Below the pieces are notes generated by a model, which saw nothing but the letters and a program-made list of their open reading frames with translations, was not told where the DNA came from and made no database searches. From positions 1 to 7,510 of the forward strand of contig CAZMTB010000068.1 of the NCBI GenBank assembly GCA_964569095.1: a DNA stretch of 7,510 bases. The letters run 5' to 3'. Every line of letters begins with the position of its first letter. The stretch's first letter is position 1. Position numbers and translations under genes: made by a program. This DNA comes from JALWSI01 sp964569095 [NCBI: uncultured Aquificales bacterium] (lineage in GTDB: Bacteria; Thermosulfidibacterota; Thermosulfidibacteria; Thermosulfidibacterales). Below are positions 1 through 6,994 of this stretch, piece after piece.

Positions 1-394
1 CCTCCATACCCGCCAATCCCACCTGATCGAGCTCGAAGAGCACCCTCTCCCTGATCTCCTTGGGATTGAGCTTTCTCTTCTCCTTCAGGGGAAAGGCCAC
101 ATTCTCGAACACCGTTAGGGAATCGAAAAGGGCTCCCCCCTGGAAGAGATATCCAAACTTGCTCCTCAGCTGCTCCAGGCTGCGCCCCTTTGCCTCCAGC
201 ATGTCTTGACCGTCCACGAAGACCCTCCCCGCGTCGGGCTTCATCAATCCCACGATGTGTTTCAAGGTGACGCTCTTACCCACACCGCTCCTCCCGATGA
301 GGGCAAGCATCTCCCCCCTCTCCACCTTGAAGGAGACGCCGTTGAGCACCTTGTGCCCGCCCAGGGTCTTATGCAGGTTCTGGGCTTCGATCAT
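1..394 (-). CDS. mlaF: Mla/Mce-type ABC transporter ATP-binding protein MlaF (partial, 3' end off the window)
   Basis: This is the cytoplasmic ATPase of an ABC system that moves phospholipids between inner and outer membranes. The first 131 codons are present and the rest lies beyond position 1. The translation opens MIEAQNLHKTLGGHKVLNGV. The Walker A motif GRSGVGKS is at residues 34-41. The Q-loop stretch LFQGGALFDSLTVFENV at about 83-99 has the 'GALFDSLTVFENV' form that separates MlaF/Mkl ATPases from most other ABC families. The signature motif, Walker B and H-loop are past the edge and cannot be checked. The ATG at 394-392 follows the mlaE stop after a single base, with no clear Shine-Dalgarno, so translation is probably coupled to mlaE. 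In many non-enterobacterial diderms the order is mlaE-mlaF-mlaD, so an MCE-domain mlaD gene is expected just off the left edge; this is inference. The family call is firm. Confidence 0.94.
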   Translation of the reverse strand, partial: MIEAQNLHKTLGGHKVLNGVSFKVERGEMLALIGRSGVGKSVTLKHIVGLMKPDAGRVFVDGQDMLEAKGRSLEQLRSKFGYLFQGGALFDSLTVFENVAFPLKEKRKLNPKEIRERVLFELDQVGLAGME

Positions 395-395
395 A

Positions 396-1175
396 TCAAA
401 ACAGCAACGAGGTCAAAATGTAGTCGCATACCAACACCATCACCGACGAGGCAACCACCGCCCTGGTGGTTGACCTGCTAACTCCCTCGGCCCCGTAGCC
501 GGTGGTGAAACCGCAGTAGCAGCATATCCAGGTAACCACCACCCCAAAGGTGAGGGACTTGTAAAGGCCGTGAACTATCTCCGCCATCTCTATGTAGTTG
601 GTCATCTCTCCAAAGTAGGTGCCCGCGCTAACCCCCAGCAGCTTCACTCCAACCAGGTAACCGCCGTAGATACCAACCACGTCGAAGACCGAGCAGAGCA
701 GGGGAAAGGTGATGAGCCCCGCAAGCATGTTGGGAACTATCAGATACCTGAAGGGATTCAGAGCCATCACCTCCAGAGCGTCTATCTGCTCGGTTATGCG
801 CATTATGCCTATCTCGGCGGTTAGGGCAGAGCCCGCCCTGGCGGTTATCATCAAGGCAGAGATCACCGGCCCCAGCTCCCGTATCATGGAGAGGGCCACG
901 GTGGGACCCAGCAACGCCTCTGCCCCGAACTTCTGCATGGCATAGAAGGTCTCCAGGGCAAGCACCATCCCTGTGAACCCCCCGGTTAGAGCAATGATGG
1001 AGAGAGACTTGGTGCCAATGAAGTTTATCTGTTTCAGTAACCTGTCCACCTTGAGGGGAGGGGTGAAGGTCCAGAAGACGGCCTTCCCGAAGAATATCCC
1101 GAAGTCACCCAGAAGGCGGATGATCATCAGGGGTAGTCTCCCCAAGGCCCTTACAGCGTCCAATGCCCTCTCCAA
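396..1175 (-). CDS. mlaE: Mla/Mce-type ABC transporter permease MlaE
   Basis: This is the integral inner-membrane permease that pairs with MlaF and an MCE-domain protein in phospholipid trafficking. The 259-residue protein matches the usual family length of about 260. The N-terminus is amphipathic (to about residue 45) and is followed by roughly five hydrophobic segments (about 55-78, 95-112, 145-182, 198-222, 236-258). The family hallmark is clear: RELGPVISALMITARAGSAL at 99-118, continuing with TAEIGIMRITEQIDALEVMA at 119-138. The C-terminal GYGAEGVSRSTTRAVV (227-242) is also typical. The chosen start is TTG at 1175-1173, which gives the normal length. An in-frame TGA lies a little upstream and no ATG or GTG intervenes. 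Purine-rich AGAGGGAG precedes it, but its 3' end lies only 1 base from the TTG. A TTG at codon 5 or the ATG at codon 17 are alternatives. It heads the visible operon and has a candidate promoter about 45 bp upstream. Confidence 0.95.
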   Translation of the reverse strand: MERALDAVRALGRLPLMIIRLLGDFGIFFGKAVFWTFTPPLKVDRLLKQINFIGTKSLSIIALTGGFTGMVLALETFYAMQKFGAEALLGPTVALSMIRELGPVISALMITARAGSALTAEIGIMRITEQIDALEVMALNPFRYLIVPNMLAGLITFPLLCSVFDVVGIYGGYLVGVKLLGVSAGTYFGEMTNYIEMAEIVHGLYKSLTFGVVVTWICCYCGFTTGYGAEGVSRSTTRAVVASSVMVLVCDYILTSLLF

Positions 1176-1222
1176 GCTCCCTCTTTCCCCTTTCTGACCG
1201 GATTCTCACAGCCCGCAAGTAG

Positions 1223-1252
1223 GATATGCTCCTCTTGGGGGTACCGTGTCAA
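1223..1252 (-). promoter_or_regulatory. Candidate sigma70 promoter for mlaE-mlaF
   Basis: On the minus strand a perfect -35 hexamer TTGACA occupies 1252-1247. At 18-bp spacing the -10 candidate is CATATC (1228-1223), which keeps only the central ATA of TATAAT. TATCCT, two bases further on, fits the hexamer better but would need a 20-bp spacer. Transcription from here would leave a leader of roughly 40 nt before the TTG start of mlaE. The -35 is convincing and the -10 is weak. Confidence 0.35.
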
Positions 1253-1267
1253 GGAAAAGTTCGCATA

Positions 1268-1294
1268 CTCGTGCATTTGACCCTGCTCGTACAT
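1268..1294. repeat. Imperfect 9-bp direct repeat in the lysS leader
   Basis: CTCGTGCAT (1268-1276) and CTCGTACAT (1286-1294) differ at one base and start 18 bp apart, a little under two helical turns. The pair overlaps the candidate TTGACC element, so it could be an operator. It could equally be chance in a short AT-richer stretch. Confidence 0.25.
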
Positions 1295-1340
1295 CTGGTG
1301 TAAGGGGGCCAATCACTTACCTTGTTCGTTCAAAGATAAC

Positions 1341-1347
1341 GGGAGAG
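1341..1347 (+). promoter_or_regulatory. Ribosome binding site that sets the lysS start
   Basis: GGGAGAG lies 6 bases before the ATG at 1354. This favours 1354 over the upstream in-frame GTG at 1246, which has no comparable purine-rich element (it is preceded by GGGGGTACC). The intervening 36 codons also do not resemble a LysRS N-terminus. Confidence 0.65.
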
Positions 1348-1353
1348 ACGAGG

Positions 1354-2847
1354 ATGACCAGCGAAGAGACAAACCGGATAGTGAAAGAGCTCTACCAGAA
1401 GGTAGAGAGGTTCAGGGAATCGGGGATAGACCCCTATCCCCCCAGGGCAGAGGTGTCACACCTCATAGGAGAGGTAAGGGAGAGGTACCAGAGCGTGGAA
1501 GACCCCGAGACACTGGCCCATGCAGGAGAGTTCTCCCTGGCGGGAAGGATCGTATCTCTCAGGTTTCACGGCAGGGCCAGTTTTGCCCACATTCGCGACA
1601 TGAGCGGAGAGATCCAACTCTACTTCAGGGAGGATAAGGTAGGAAAGGAGTTCTACCGTCGAGTTCTGAAAAAACTGGACGTGGGCGACTTCGTCGGCGT
1701 AACCGGCCCCATATTCAGGACCAGAACCGGCGAGCTCACCCTGCAGGTCGAGAGGGCCAAGCTGCTCTCGAAGATCGTGAGACCCCTTCCAGAGAAGTGG
1801 CACGGTCTGAAAGACAAGGAGCTCAGATACCGCCAGCGCTACCTCGACCTCATCGCCAACCAGGAGAGCAGGGAGAGGTTCCTCGTAAGGGCCAAGGTGG
1901 TGCAGGGCATACGCAACTTTCTATCATCAAAGGGATTCATCGAGGTGGAGACCCCCACCATGCAGGTGATCCCTGGCGGAGCAGCTGCCAAACCCTTCGT
2001 TACCCACCACAACGCCTTAGACCTCGAGCTCTACCTGCGCATAGCTCCGGAGCTCTACCTGAAACGCCTGGTTGTGGGGGGATTCGACAGGGTGTTCGAG
2101 CTGGGAAAGTGCTACCGCAACGAGGGCATCTCCACAGAGCACAATCCCGAATTCACAATGGTGGAGTTCTACATGGCCTACGCCAACTACAACACCCTAA
2201 TGGAGCTGACCGAGGAGATGGTGTCCACCCTCTCCAACGAGATCCTGGGAAGCACCAAGGTGGCTTACGGTGACGAAGAGATAGACTTCACCCCTCCGTG
2301 GAAGAGGCTCTCCTTCAAAGAGGCCCTAACCGAGATAGGAGGGGCTCCCCCCGAGGTGTGGGAGAACGAGGAGGCAGCCAGAGAGTTCGCCTCTAAGCTC
2401 GAGATCGAAACCGAGCACCTACACTCCCACGGTAAGGTCCTGGGAGAGCTTTTCGACGAGCTGGTGGAACCCAAGCTTGTGCAACCCACCTTCGTTTACG
2501 ACTATCCCGTTGACATCTCCCCTCTTGCAAAAAGCAAGCCAGACGATCCCAGGGTGGTGGAGCGCTTCGAGCTCTTCGTTGCCCGAAGAGAGATCGCCAA
2601 TGCCTACACCGAGTTGAACGACCCCAAAGAGCAGAGAGAGCGCATGCTGCAGCAACTGAGAGAGCGAGACCTGGGAGACGAAGAGGCGCAGAGGCTGGAC
2701 GAAGATTACATCAGGGCGTTGGAGTACGGCCTGCCCCCCACCGCCGGTGAGGGGATAGGAGTAGACCGGCTGGTGATGCTTCTCACCAACGCCCCATCCA
2801 TCAGGGACGTCATTCTCTTTCCCACCCTGCGCCCCCAGGGCAGTTGA
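1354..2847 (+). CDS. lysS: Lysyl-tRNA synthetase, class II
   Basis: This cytosolic enzyme attaches lysine to tRNA-Lys using ATP. The protein is 497 residues from the ATG at 1354, normal for bacterial LysS (about 490-505). An N-terminal OB-fold anticodon-binding domain spans about 55-140, including [19 protein letters not shown] and [10 protein letters not shown]. The catalytic domain follows with all three class II motifs: motif 1 around [15 protein letters not shown] (189-203), motif 2 around [20 protein letters not shown] (248-267), and motif 3 around [13 protein letters not shown] (465-477). The family-specific [20 protein letters not shown] (219-238) and [14 protein letters not shown] (380-393) are also present, so this is LysRS and not AsnRS or AspRS. 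It has no C-terminal fusion and ends [10 protein letters not shown] as family members do. It diverges from mlaE and is followed 85 bp later by the XPB gene on the same strand. I see no defect. Confidence 0.97.
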   Translation: MTSEETNRIVKELYQKVERFRESGIDPYPPRAEVSHLIGEVRERYQSVEDPETLAHAGEFSLAGRIVSLRFHGRASFAHIRDMSGEIQLYFREDKVGKEFYRRVLKKLDVGDFVGVTGPIFRTRTGELTLQVERAKLLSKIVRPLPEKWHGLKDKELRYRQRYLDLIANQESRERFLVRAKVVQGIRNFLSSKGFIEVETPTMQVIPGGAAAKPFVTHHNALDLELYLRIAPELYLKRLVVGGFDRVFELGKCYRNEGISTEHNPEFTMVEFYMAYANYNTLMELTEEMVSTLSNEILGSTKVAYGDEEIDFTPPWKRLSFKEALTEIGGAPPEVWENEEAAREFASKLEIETEHLHSHGKVLGELFDELVEPKLVQPTFVYDYPVDISPLAKSKPDDPRVVERFELFVARREIANAYTELNDPKEQRERMLQQLRERDLGDEEAQRLDEDYIRALEYGLPPTAGEGIGVDRLVMLLTNAPSIRDVILFPTLRPQGS

Positions 2848-2864
2848 CCTCCTTCTCCTGCAAT

Positions 2865-2897
2865 GGCATACTACTGGGGAAGTATCGTGGTAATGCC
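2865..2897 (+). terminator. Possible hairpin between lysS and the XPB gene
   Basis: GGCATACTAC (2865-2874) can pair with GTGGT-A-ATGCC (2887-2897). This makes a 10-bp stem with one bulged A (2892), one G-T pair and a 12-nt loop. The sequence after it is GAGGTTTT, so the T-run is short and displaced by four bases. That makes it a weak Rho-independent terminator at best. It could instead be an attenuating or processing structure between lysS and the next gene. Confidence 0.3.
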
Positions 2898-2912
2898 GAG
2901 GTTTTAGCGTTC

Positions 2913-2920
2913 AAGGAGGA
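2913..2920 (+). promoter_or_regulatory. Shine-Dalgarno site of the XPB helicase gene
   Basis: AAGGAGGA is a near-perfect anti-16S complement. It lies 12 bases before the ATG at 2933, slightly long spacing. No in-frame start sits at the ideal distance (TTG at 2922 is out of frame). A second AAGG at 2927-2930 is too close to help. The ATG at 2933 is therefore kept, also because the protein starts as family members do. Confidence 0.6.
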
Positions 2921-2932
2921 GTTGGCAAGGCG

Positions 2933-4582
2933 ATGAACAGAGGTCCCCTCATCGTACAGAGCGACATGACCCTGCTGCTGGAGGTGGAACACCCCCAGTT
3001 CTACGAGGCCCGAGACAAGCTGGCCATATTCGCCGATCTCGTGAAGAGCCCCGAGTACATCCACCACTATCGCATCACCCCACTCTCTCTCTGGAACGCA
3101 GCGGCAATGGGAGTACACCCCGACGAGATCACCGAGGTGCTCGAGAAGTTCTCCCGCTACCCGGTGCCACCGTCGGTTCTCACCAACATCAAAGAGATCT
3201 CCTCCCGATACGGCAGGCTTGTCCTGACGAGGGAGGGAGAAGACCTAATACTGGAAGCAGAAGATCCCATCCTGCTCCAAGAGGTGCTCCAGCACTCAAC
3301 CGTGCGGAACACCATCAAGGAGGTTGTGGGAAAGACCAGGGCCCTGGTGGATCCATCCTTCAGGGGGCTGGTGAAGCAGGCCCTGATCCAGGCAGGCTGG
3401 CCGGTAAAAGACCTGGCGGGATACGTGGAGGGAGAGTACTACCCCATCTCCCTCAACCCCAAGGTGGCCCTCAGGCCCTACCAGAGAGACGCCGTTGACG
3501 CCTTCTGGGCAGGGGGAAGCGTGCAGGGCGGCAGCGGAGTGGTACTTCTCCCCTGCGGTGCCGGAAAGACCATAGTTGGGCTGGGAGTGATGGAGAAGGC
3601 CCAGAGCTGCACCCTGATCATCACCACCGGTGCAACCTCGCTGAAACAGTGGATAAGGGAGATAATCGACAAGACCACGGTTCCCCCGGAGGACATCGGG
3701 GAGTACTCAGGAGAGAAGAAAGAGATAAAGCCCATAGTTATCACTACCTACCAGATCCTCAGCCACCGCAAGAGCAGAACGAGCAACTTCTCTCACCTGG
3801 AGATATTCAAGCTGAAAGACTGGGGGTTGATCATCTACGACGAGGTTCACCTGCTACCCGCCCCCGTCTTTAGAACCACCGCAGACCTGCAGGCCAAGAG
3901 GCGCCTCGGGCTAACCGCCACACTGGTCAGGGAGGACGGCAGGGAAGAAGACGTCTTCTCCCTCATCGGTCCCAAGCGCTACGACGCCCCGTGGAAAGAC
4001 CTGGAGCACGCCGGTTGGATAGCCCCGGTTCACTGCTGCGAGATCAGGGTTCCCCTGCCCCCCGCCGAACGCCGAAGGTACATCAACGCAACCCAAAGGC
4101 AGGCCCTGCGCATAGCGGCAGAGAACCCTGCCAAGGGGCTCATCATTCCCAGGCTACTGGAGAGGCACGGGGGACTCCCAACCCTCATCATCGGCAGGTA
4201 CATCTCGCAGCTGGAGAAGATAGCCTCCCAGTTCAAGGCACCCCTGATCACCGGAAAGACACCCCAGGAGGAGAGGGAGGTATACTTCCAGAAGTTCAGG
4301 CAGGGAGACCTGAAGCTACTGGTGGTCTCCGAGGTGGCAAACTTCGCCTTAGACCTTCCAGACGCCACACTGGCCATCCAGGTGTCGGGAAGATTCGGTT
4401 CCCGACAGGAAGAGGCCCAGAGGCTCGGAAGGGTCCTGAGGCCCAAGAAGGACGGGCATCCCGCCTACTTCTACTCCCTGGTGAGCAAGGACACCAAAGA
4501 GCAGGAGTTCGCCATGAGACGCCAGCTCTTCCTCACCGAGCAGGGATACAGGTACTCGATAGAGACCATCGACAAGCTGTGA
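2933..4582 (+). CDS. XPB/Ssl2-type superfamily 2 DNA helicase (bacterial XPB, ERCC3-like)
   Basis: This is an ATP-dependent 3'-5' DNA helicase/translocase of the XPB family, whose eukaryotic members open DNA in TFIIH during repair and transcription. The 549-residue protein opens NRGPLIVQSDMTLLLEVEH, the N-terminal domain seen in mycobacterial XPB. A DNA-damage-recognition-like region spans about 75-175. Helicase domain 1 has Walker A LPCGAGKT (206-213), motif II DEVH within IIYDEVHLLPAPVFR (300-314), and motif III LTAT (327-330). The XPB-specific RED tripeptide is at R333-E334-D335 in LTATLVREDGREEDVF. Domain 2 carries VSGRFGSRQEEAQRLGRVLR (484-503), covering motif VI. All catalytic motifs are intact and the length matches the bacterial family (about 540-570). 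As I recall them, long stretches match actinobacterial XPB almost residue for residue. It lies 85 bp behind lysS and may be co-transcribed. No Bax1-like nuclease partner is nearby. Its in vivo role in bacteria is poorly defined. Confidence 0.95.
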   Translation: MNRGPLIVQSDMTLLLEVEHPQFYEARDKLAIFADLVKSPEYIHHYRITPLSLWNAAAMGVHPDEITEVLEKFSRYPVPPSVLTNIKEISSRYGRLVLTREGEDLILEAEDPILLQEVLQHSTVRNTIKEVVGKTRALVDPSFRGLVKQALIQAGWPVKDLAGYVEGEYYPISLNPKVALRPYQRDAVDAFWAGGSVQGGSGVVLLPCGAGKTIVGLGVMEKAQSCTLIITTGATSLKQWIREIIDKTTVPPEDIGEYSGEKKEIKPIVITTYQILSHRKSRTSNFSHLEIFKLKDWGLIIYDEVHLLPAPVFRTTADLQAKRRLGLTATLVREDGREEDVFSLIGPKRYDAPWKDLEHAGWIAPVHCCEIRVPLPPAERRRYINATQRQALRIAAENPAKGLIIPRLLERHGGLPTLIIGRYISQLEKIASQFKAPLITGKTPQEEREVYFQKFRQGDLKLLVVSEVANFALDLPDATLAIQVSGRFGSRQEEAQRLGRVLRPKKDGHPAYFYSLVSKDTKEQEFAMRRQLFLTEQGYRYSIETIDKL

Positions 4583-4620
4583 TCCTCCCAGGTTCAGAGG
4601 AGATACCCGCCCAGGACGCG

Positions 4621-4649
4621 TTGATTCGAAAGGGCCAATAGCGTAGCAT
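4621..4649 (+). promoter_or_regulatory. Candidate sigma70 promoter for the GT-C/TPR gene
   Basis: TTGATT (4621-4626, four of six matches to TTGACA) is separated by exactly 17 bp from TAGCAT (4644-4649, four of six matches to TATAAT). Transcription would begin about seven bases on, around 4656-4657, at the ATG itself. No good Shine-Dalgarno stands before that ATG, so the transcript may be leaderless. The match is reasonable but short motifs can arise by chance. Confidence 0.4.
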
Positions 4650-4656
4650 TCCGGGG

Positions 4657-6987
4657 ATGGAGAGGAGAAGCCCCGGGAAGGCGTTGAGAGAATCATTAGG
4701 CAGGCTCGCAGAGCAGGCGCGCAAGGGGTGGGAGCACGCCGCCTCAAATCCCCCATGGCTGGAGAAGGCCGCGGAGGCGCTGGGGCTGGCCCTGCTCGTT
4801 GCACTCACCATCATCTTCGCCCTGAAACCCATACGAACCTTCGATCCATGGTGGCACCTGGCAACCGGAAAGTGGATATTCGCCCACCACCAGGTTCCCC
4901 GGGTAGATCCCTTCTCCCACACCTGCTCGGGCTGCAAGTGGATAGACCTGTGCTGGCTTTTCCAGGTGCTGGCCTACCTCTCCTACAAGGCGGGCGGGCT
5001 GAAAGGGTTCTGGTTCCTCAAAGTGGCTCTCGTCATTCTCACCATGGGGGCGTTCTACCTATTCCTGCGCAGAAGAACCGCCAACGGGTACTCCGCCGTC
5101 CTCTTTGGGCTGCTGGCGGTGGTGGTGGTGCAGCTCAGGTTCATGGCCCGTCCCCACCTGCTGGGCTTTCTCTGCCTGGTGGTATTCGCAGAGGCGGTCC
5201 AGCTGTGGCTGGAGAAGGGGAAGACCTGGGCACTCTTCGTCTCAATACTCACCTACCTCGTCTGGCTGAACTCCCACGGCAGCTTCCTGGTGGCCTTCGC
5301 CGTGGTGGGGGCCCTCTTCCTCGGGGAGTCTCCCGACTACCTGGGCCTTCACATGAGAGAGCTGGTTCGCCAGAGGTGGCTACACCGCCACCTGCTCCTC
5401 TGGGGGCTACTGGGCATTACATCCCTGCTCACCCCCTACGGGGCAGAGATGGCGGCATTCGCCATCACCTCCCACCTGGGCAAGGGAGCAGAGGCCACCA
5501 GAAACATCGCAGAGTGGCATCCAATGCGGTGGAAGCAGCTCTTCAACCTGGTTCCGGGCACCCGAGACTCCAGCTGGGGCATCCTCTTCTTCACCACGGC
5601 ATTTGCGGTGATGATGGGTCTAAGTCTAAAGAGAGAGAGGAAGGCCGCAATTACGGGGGCAGTGCTACTGGCATTCTCCCTATTCCTATCCCTGAAGCAC
5701 TCGAGGTTCGTGGCCATCTCGGCACTGCTCCTCGTCCCCTGGACGGCCACCATCCTTTCGAGGGCAGACCGCAAGGTTCAAGCAACGGTGGGGGCGGTGC
5801 TCGTCTTCTACTTAGCCCCCCTCACCTGGAAGGCCTTCGAGCTGCCAAGGCTGGTGGAAGACTACGGAAGACCAGTGGCGTCCTTCTATCCCTGGGACCT
5901 CACCAGTTTCGTGAAGAGCCGCGGGATCAAGGGCAACATGCTAAACCAGTACGCCATGGGGGGATTTCTCATCTGGAGGCTCTACCCGAACTGCCGGGTC
6001 TACATAGACGGTCGTACGCCAACGGTCTATTCACCCTTCCAGTTCTGGCTCTACCGCCAGATCGACAGGGCAAAAGAGGTGATGCAGAGCGAGCTCTCAC
6101 GCAACAGAATAGGGATAGCCCTGGTGAAGAGAGACTCAAAGCCGTCCCGCTGGCTCTGGGACAACTCCACCTGGTGCCTGGCAGCGGTGAGCGACTCCCA
6201 GGCCCTCTACCTTGCAAATCGCACCGCCGAGGTGGCAAAGATCCCCTGCCTTAAGCACCTCAAGCCCTTTGCCTCGGTAAAGTCTCTGCTGAAAGAGAAC
6301 AACACTGAGGCGGTGGAAGAAGAGCTGAAGAGACTGCAACCCATGGTGCCCCACTCCATCTATCCCCTGGTGGGGCTCTCAGAGGTCTACCTGAGGAGAA
6401 GAGAGACCAAAGAGGCAATCGCCACCCTGAAGAAGGCCATCTCAATGGAACCCCGCAAGGCCTCCCTGCACTTCAGCCTGGGCAGAATACTGGAGAGCCA
6501 GAACAGAACCGGCGAGGCCCTGGCAGAGCTGAAGACCGTGCTAAAACTCAACCCCAAGGCGGCCCCCGCGGTGAAGGAGCTGGGAATCCTCCTCTACACC
6601 GAAAAGAGGTACGAAGAGGCCAAACGGTACTTGAAAAGATACCTCGAGATGGTGGGAGACGCCGACATGAGAACCTACGCCATACTCGGACTCGCAGAGT
6701 ACGAGCTCTTCGACGTGGAAGATGCCCTGGACTCCTTCACCAAGGCAGTGGTGCTCTGCTCAAAGAGGTCGCTAAAAAAGGAGCTCTACAACTTCATTGG
6801 CAACTGCTACTGGGGGCTGAAACGCTACAAAGAGGCCATCTTGAGCTACAAACTGGCCCTCAAGATAGATCCCGACTACCAGGATGCCAGGGAGAACATC
6901 GAGAGAATAAGCGCCTTGCTTGCCGGAAAGGCCCCCGCACAATGGAACCCACAGCGATCGAAGGGGCTTGAGAGAGAGCTAAAGTAA
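4657..6987 (+). CDS. Polytopic membrane protein with GT-C glycosyltransferase-like N-terminus and C-terminal TPR repeats
   Basis: The 776-residue protein has a basic N-terminus and about 12 hydrophobic segments between residues 40 and 390. The first external loop holds FDPWWHLATGKWI (62-74), then VPRVDPFSHT (80-89). An acidic residue after the first membrane helix plus such a 'D-WW-HL-G' pattern is typical of GT-C transferases, which use polyprenyl-linked sugars on the periplasmic face. D63 and D84 are candidate catalytic residues. A soluble stretch includes QYAMGGFLIWRLYP (431-444) and RVYIDGRTPTVY (447-458), a pattern I associate with uncharacterised GT-C-like proteins. About five TPRs follow (roughly 567-601, 602-635, 636-669, 671-705, 707-741), for example LGRILESQNRTGEALAELKT. 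They probably bind a partner. A CSGC motif (90-93) lies in the first loop. The ATG at 4657 lacks a clear ribosome site; TTG at 4684 preceded by GGAAG is an alternative. The gene converges on the pilin gene. Donor and acceptor are unknown. Confidence 0.8.
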   Translation: MERRSPGKALRESLGRLAEQARKGWEHAASNPPWLEKAAEALGLALLVALTIIFALKPIRTFDPWWHLATGKWIFAHHQVPRVDPFSHTCSGCKWIDLCWLFQVLAYLSYKAGGLKGFWFLKVALVILTMGAFYLFLRRRTANGYSAVLFGLLAVVVVQLRFMARPHLLGFLCLVVFAEAVQLWLEKGKTWALFVSILTYLVWLNSHGSFLVAFAVVGALFLGESPDYLGLHMRELVRQRWLHRHLLLWGLLGITSLLTPYGAEMAAFAITSHLGKGAEATRNIAEWHPMRWKQLFNLVPGTRDSSWGILFFTTAFAVMMGLSLKRERKAAITGAVLLAFSLFLSLKHSRFVAISALLLVPWTATILSRADRKVQATVGAVLVFYLAPLTWKAFELPRLVEDYGRPVASFYPWDLTSFVKSRGIKGNMLNQYAMGGFLIWRLYPNCRVYIDGRTPTVYSPFQFWLYRQIDRAKEVMQSELSRNRIGIALVKRDSKPSRWLWDNSTWCLAAVSDSQALYLANRTAEVAKIPCLKHLKPFASVKSLLKENNTEAVEEELKRLQPMVPHSIYPLVGLSEVYLRRRETKEAIATLKKAISMEPRKASLHFSLGRILESQNRTGEALAELKTVLKLNPKAAPAVKELGILLYTEKRYEEAKRYLKRYLEMVGDADMRTYAILGLAEYELFDVEDALDSFTKAVVLCSKRSLKKELYNFIGNCYWGLKRYKEAILSYKLALKIDPDYQDARENIERISALLAGKAPAQWNPQRSKGLERELK

Positions 6988-6994
6988 ACTGCCG

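Larger units (their letters stand above)
1176..1353. other. Divergent intergenic region between mlaE and lysS
   Basis: This 178-bp stretch is the longest non-coding interval in the window and must hold the promoters for both directions. An open frame continues upstream of lysS to a GTG at 1246, but I treat that part as leader because a better start with a ribosome site lies at 1354. On the plus strand TTGACC (1277-1282) could be a -35 for lysS, but the sequence 17 bp downstream (GTAAGG) is a poor -10. GATAAC at 1335-1340 is -10-like without a matching -35. A short inverted repeat GTAAG/CTTAC (about 1300-1320, 11-nt loop) is too weak to call a terminator or riboswitch. I see no T-box sequence and no RNA gene. 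Confidence 0.6.

Noticed and set aside
206-481. Plus-strand open frames antisense to the mlaF/mlaE junction
   Set aside because: Minus-strand mlaF with Walker A and Q-loop and minus-strand mlaE with its family hallmark explain this DNA fully.
1307-1314. Shared octamer GGGCCAAT upstream of lysS (1307-1314) and of the GT-C/TPR gene (4632-4639)
   Set aside because: An eight-base match between two intergenic regions, at different distances from the starts, is too little to call a regulatory motif.
1246-1353. Possible T-box riboswitch or tRNA gene upstream of lysS
   Set aside because: No T-box sequence, no antiterminator/terminator pair with a T-run, and no cloverleaf or T-loop consensus could be found on either strand.
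4583-4601. Short inverted repeat TCCTC/GAGGA just after the XPB stop as a terminator
   Set aside because: Only five base pairs with a nine-base loop and no T-run follows, so it is indistinguishable from chance.
3991-4641. A 216-codon plus-strand open frame running past the end of the XPB gene
   Set aside because: It overlaps the conserved helicase domain 2 in a different frame, and its product is low-complexity and rich in Arg, Pro and Gly. It is a shadow of the helicase gene.
4349-4937. Two overlapping minus-strand open frames spanning the gap between the XPB and GT-C/TPR genes
   Set aside because: They lie antisense to two well-supported genes, have no recognisable motifs, and look like products of the low stop-codon density in this GC-rich DNA.
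4728-6254. A 508-codon open frame on the plus strand overlapping the GT-C/TPR gene in another frame
   Set aside because: Its translation is dominated by Gly, Pro, Arg and Leu with no recognisable domain, as expected from a GC-rich shadow frame. The overlapping 776-residue frame has clear membrane segments and TPRs.
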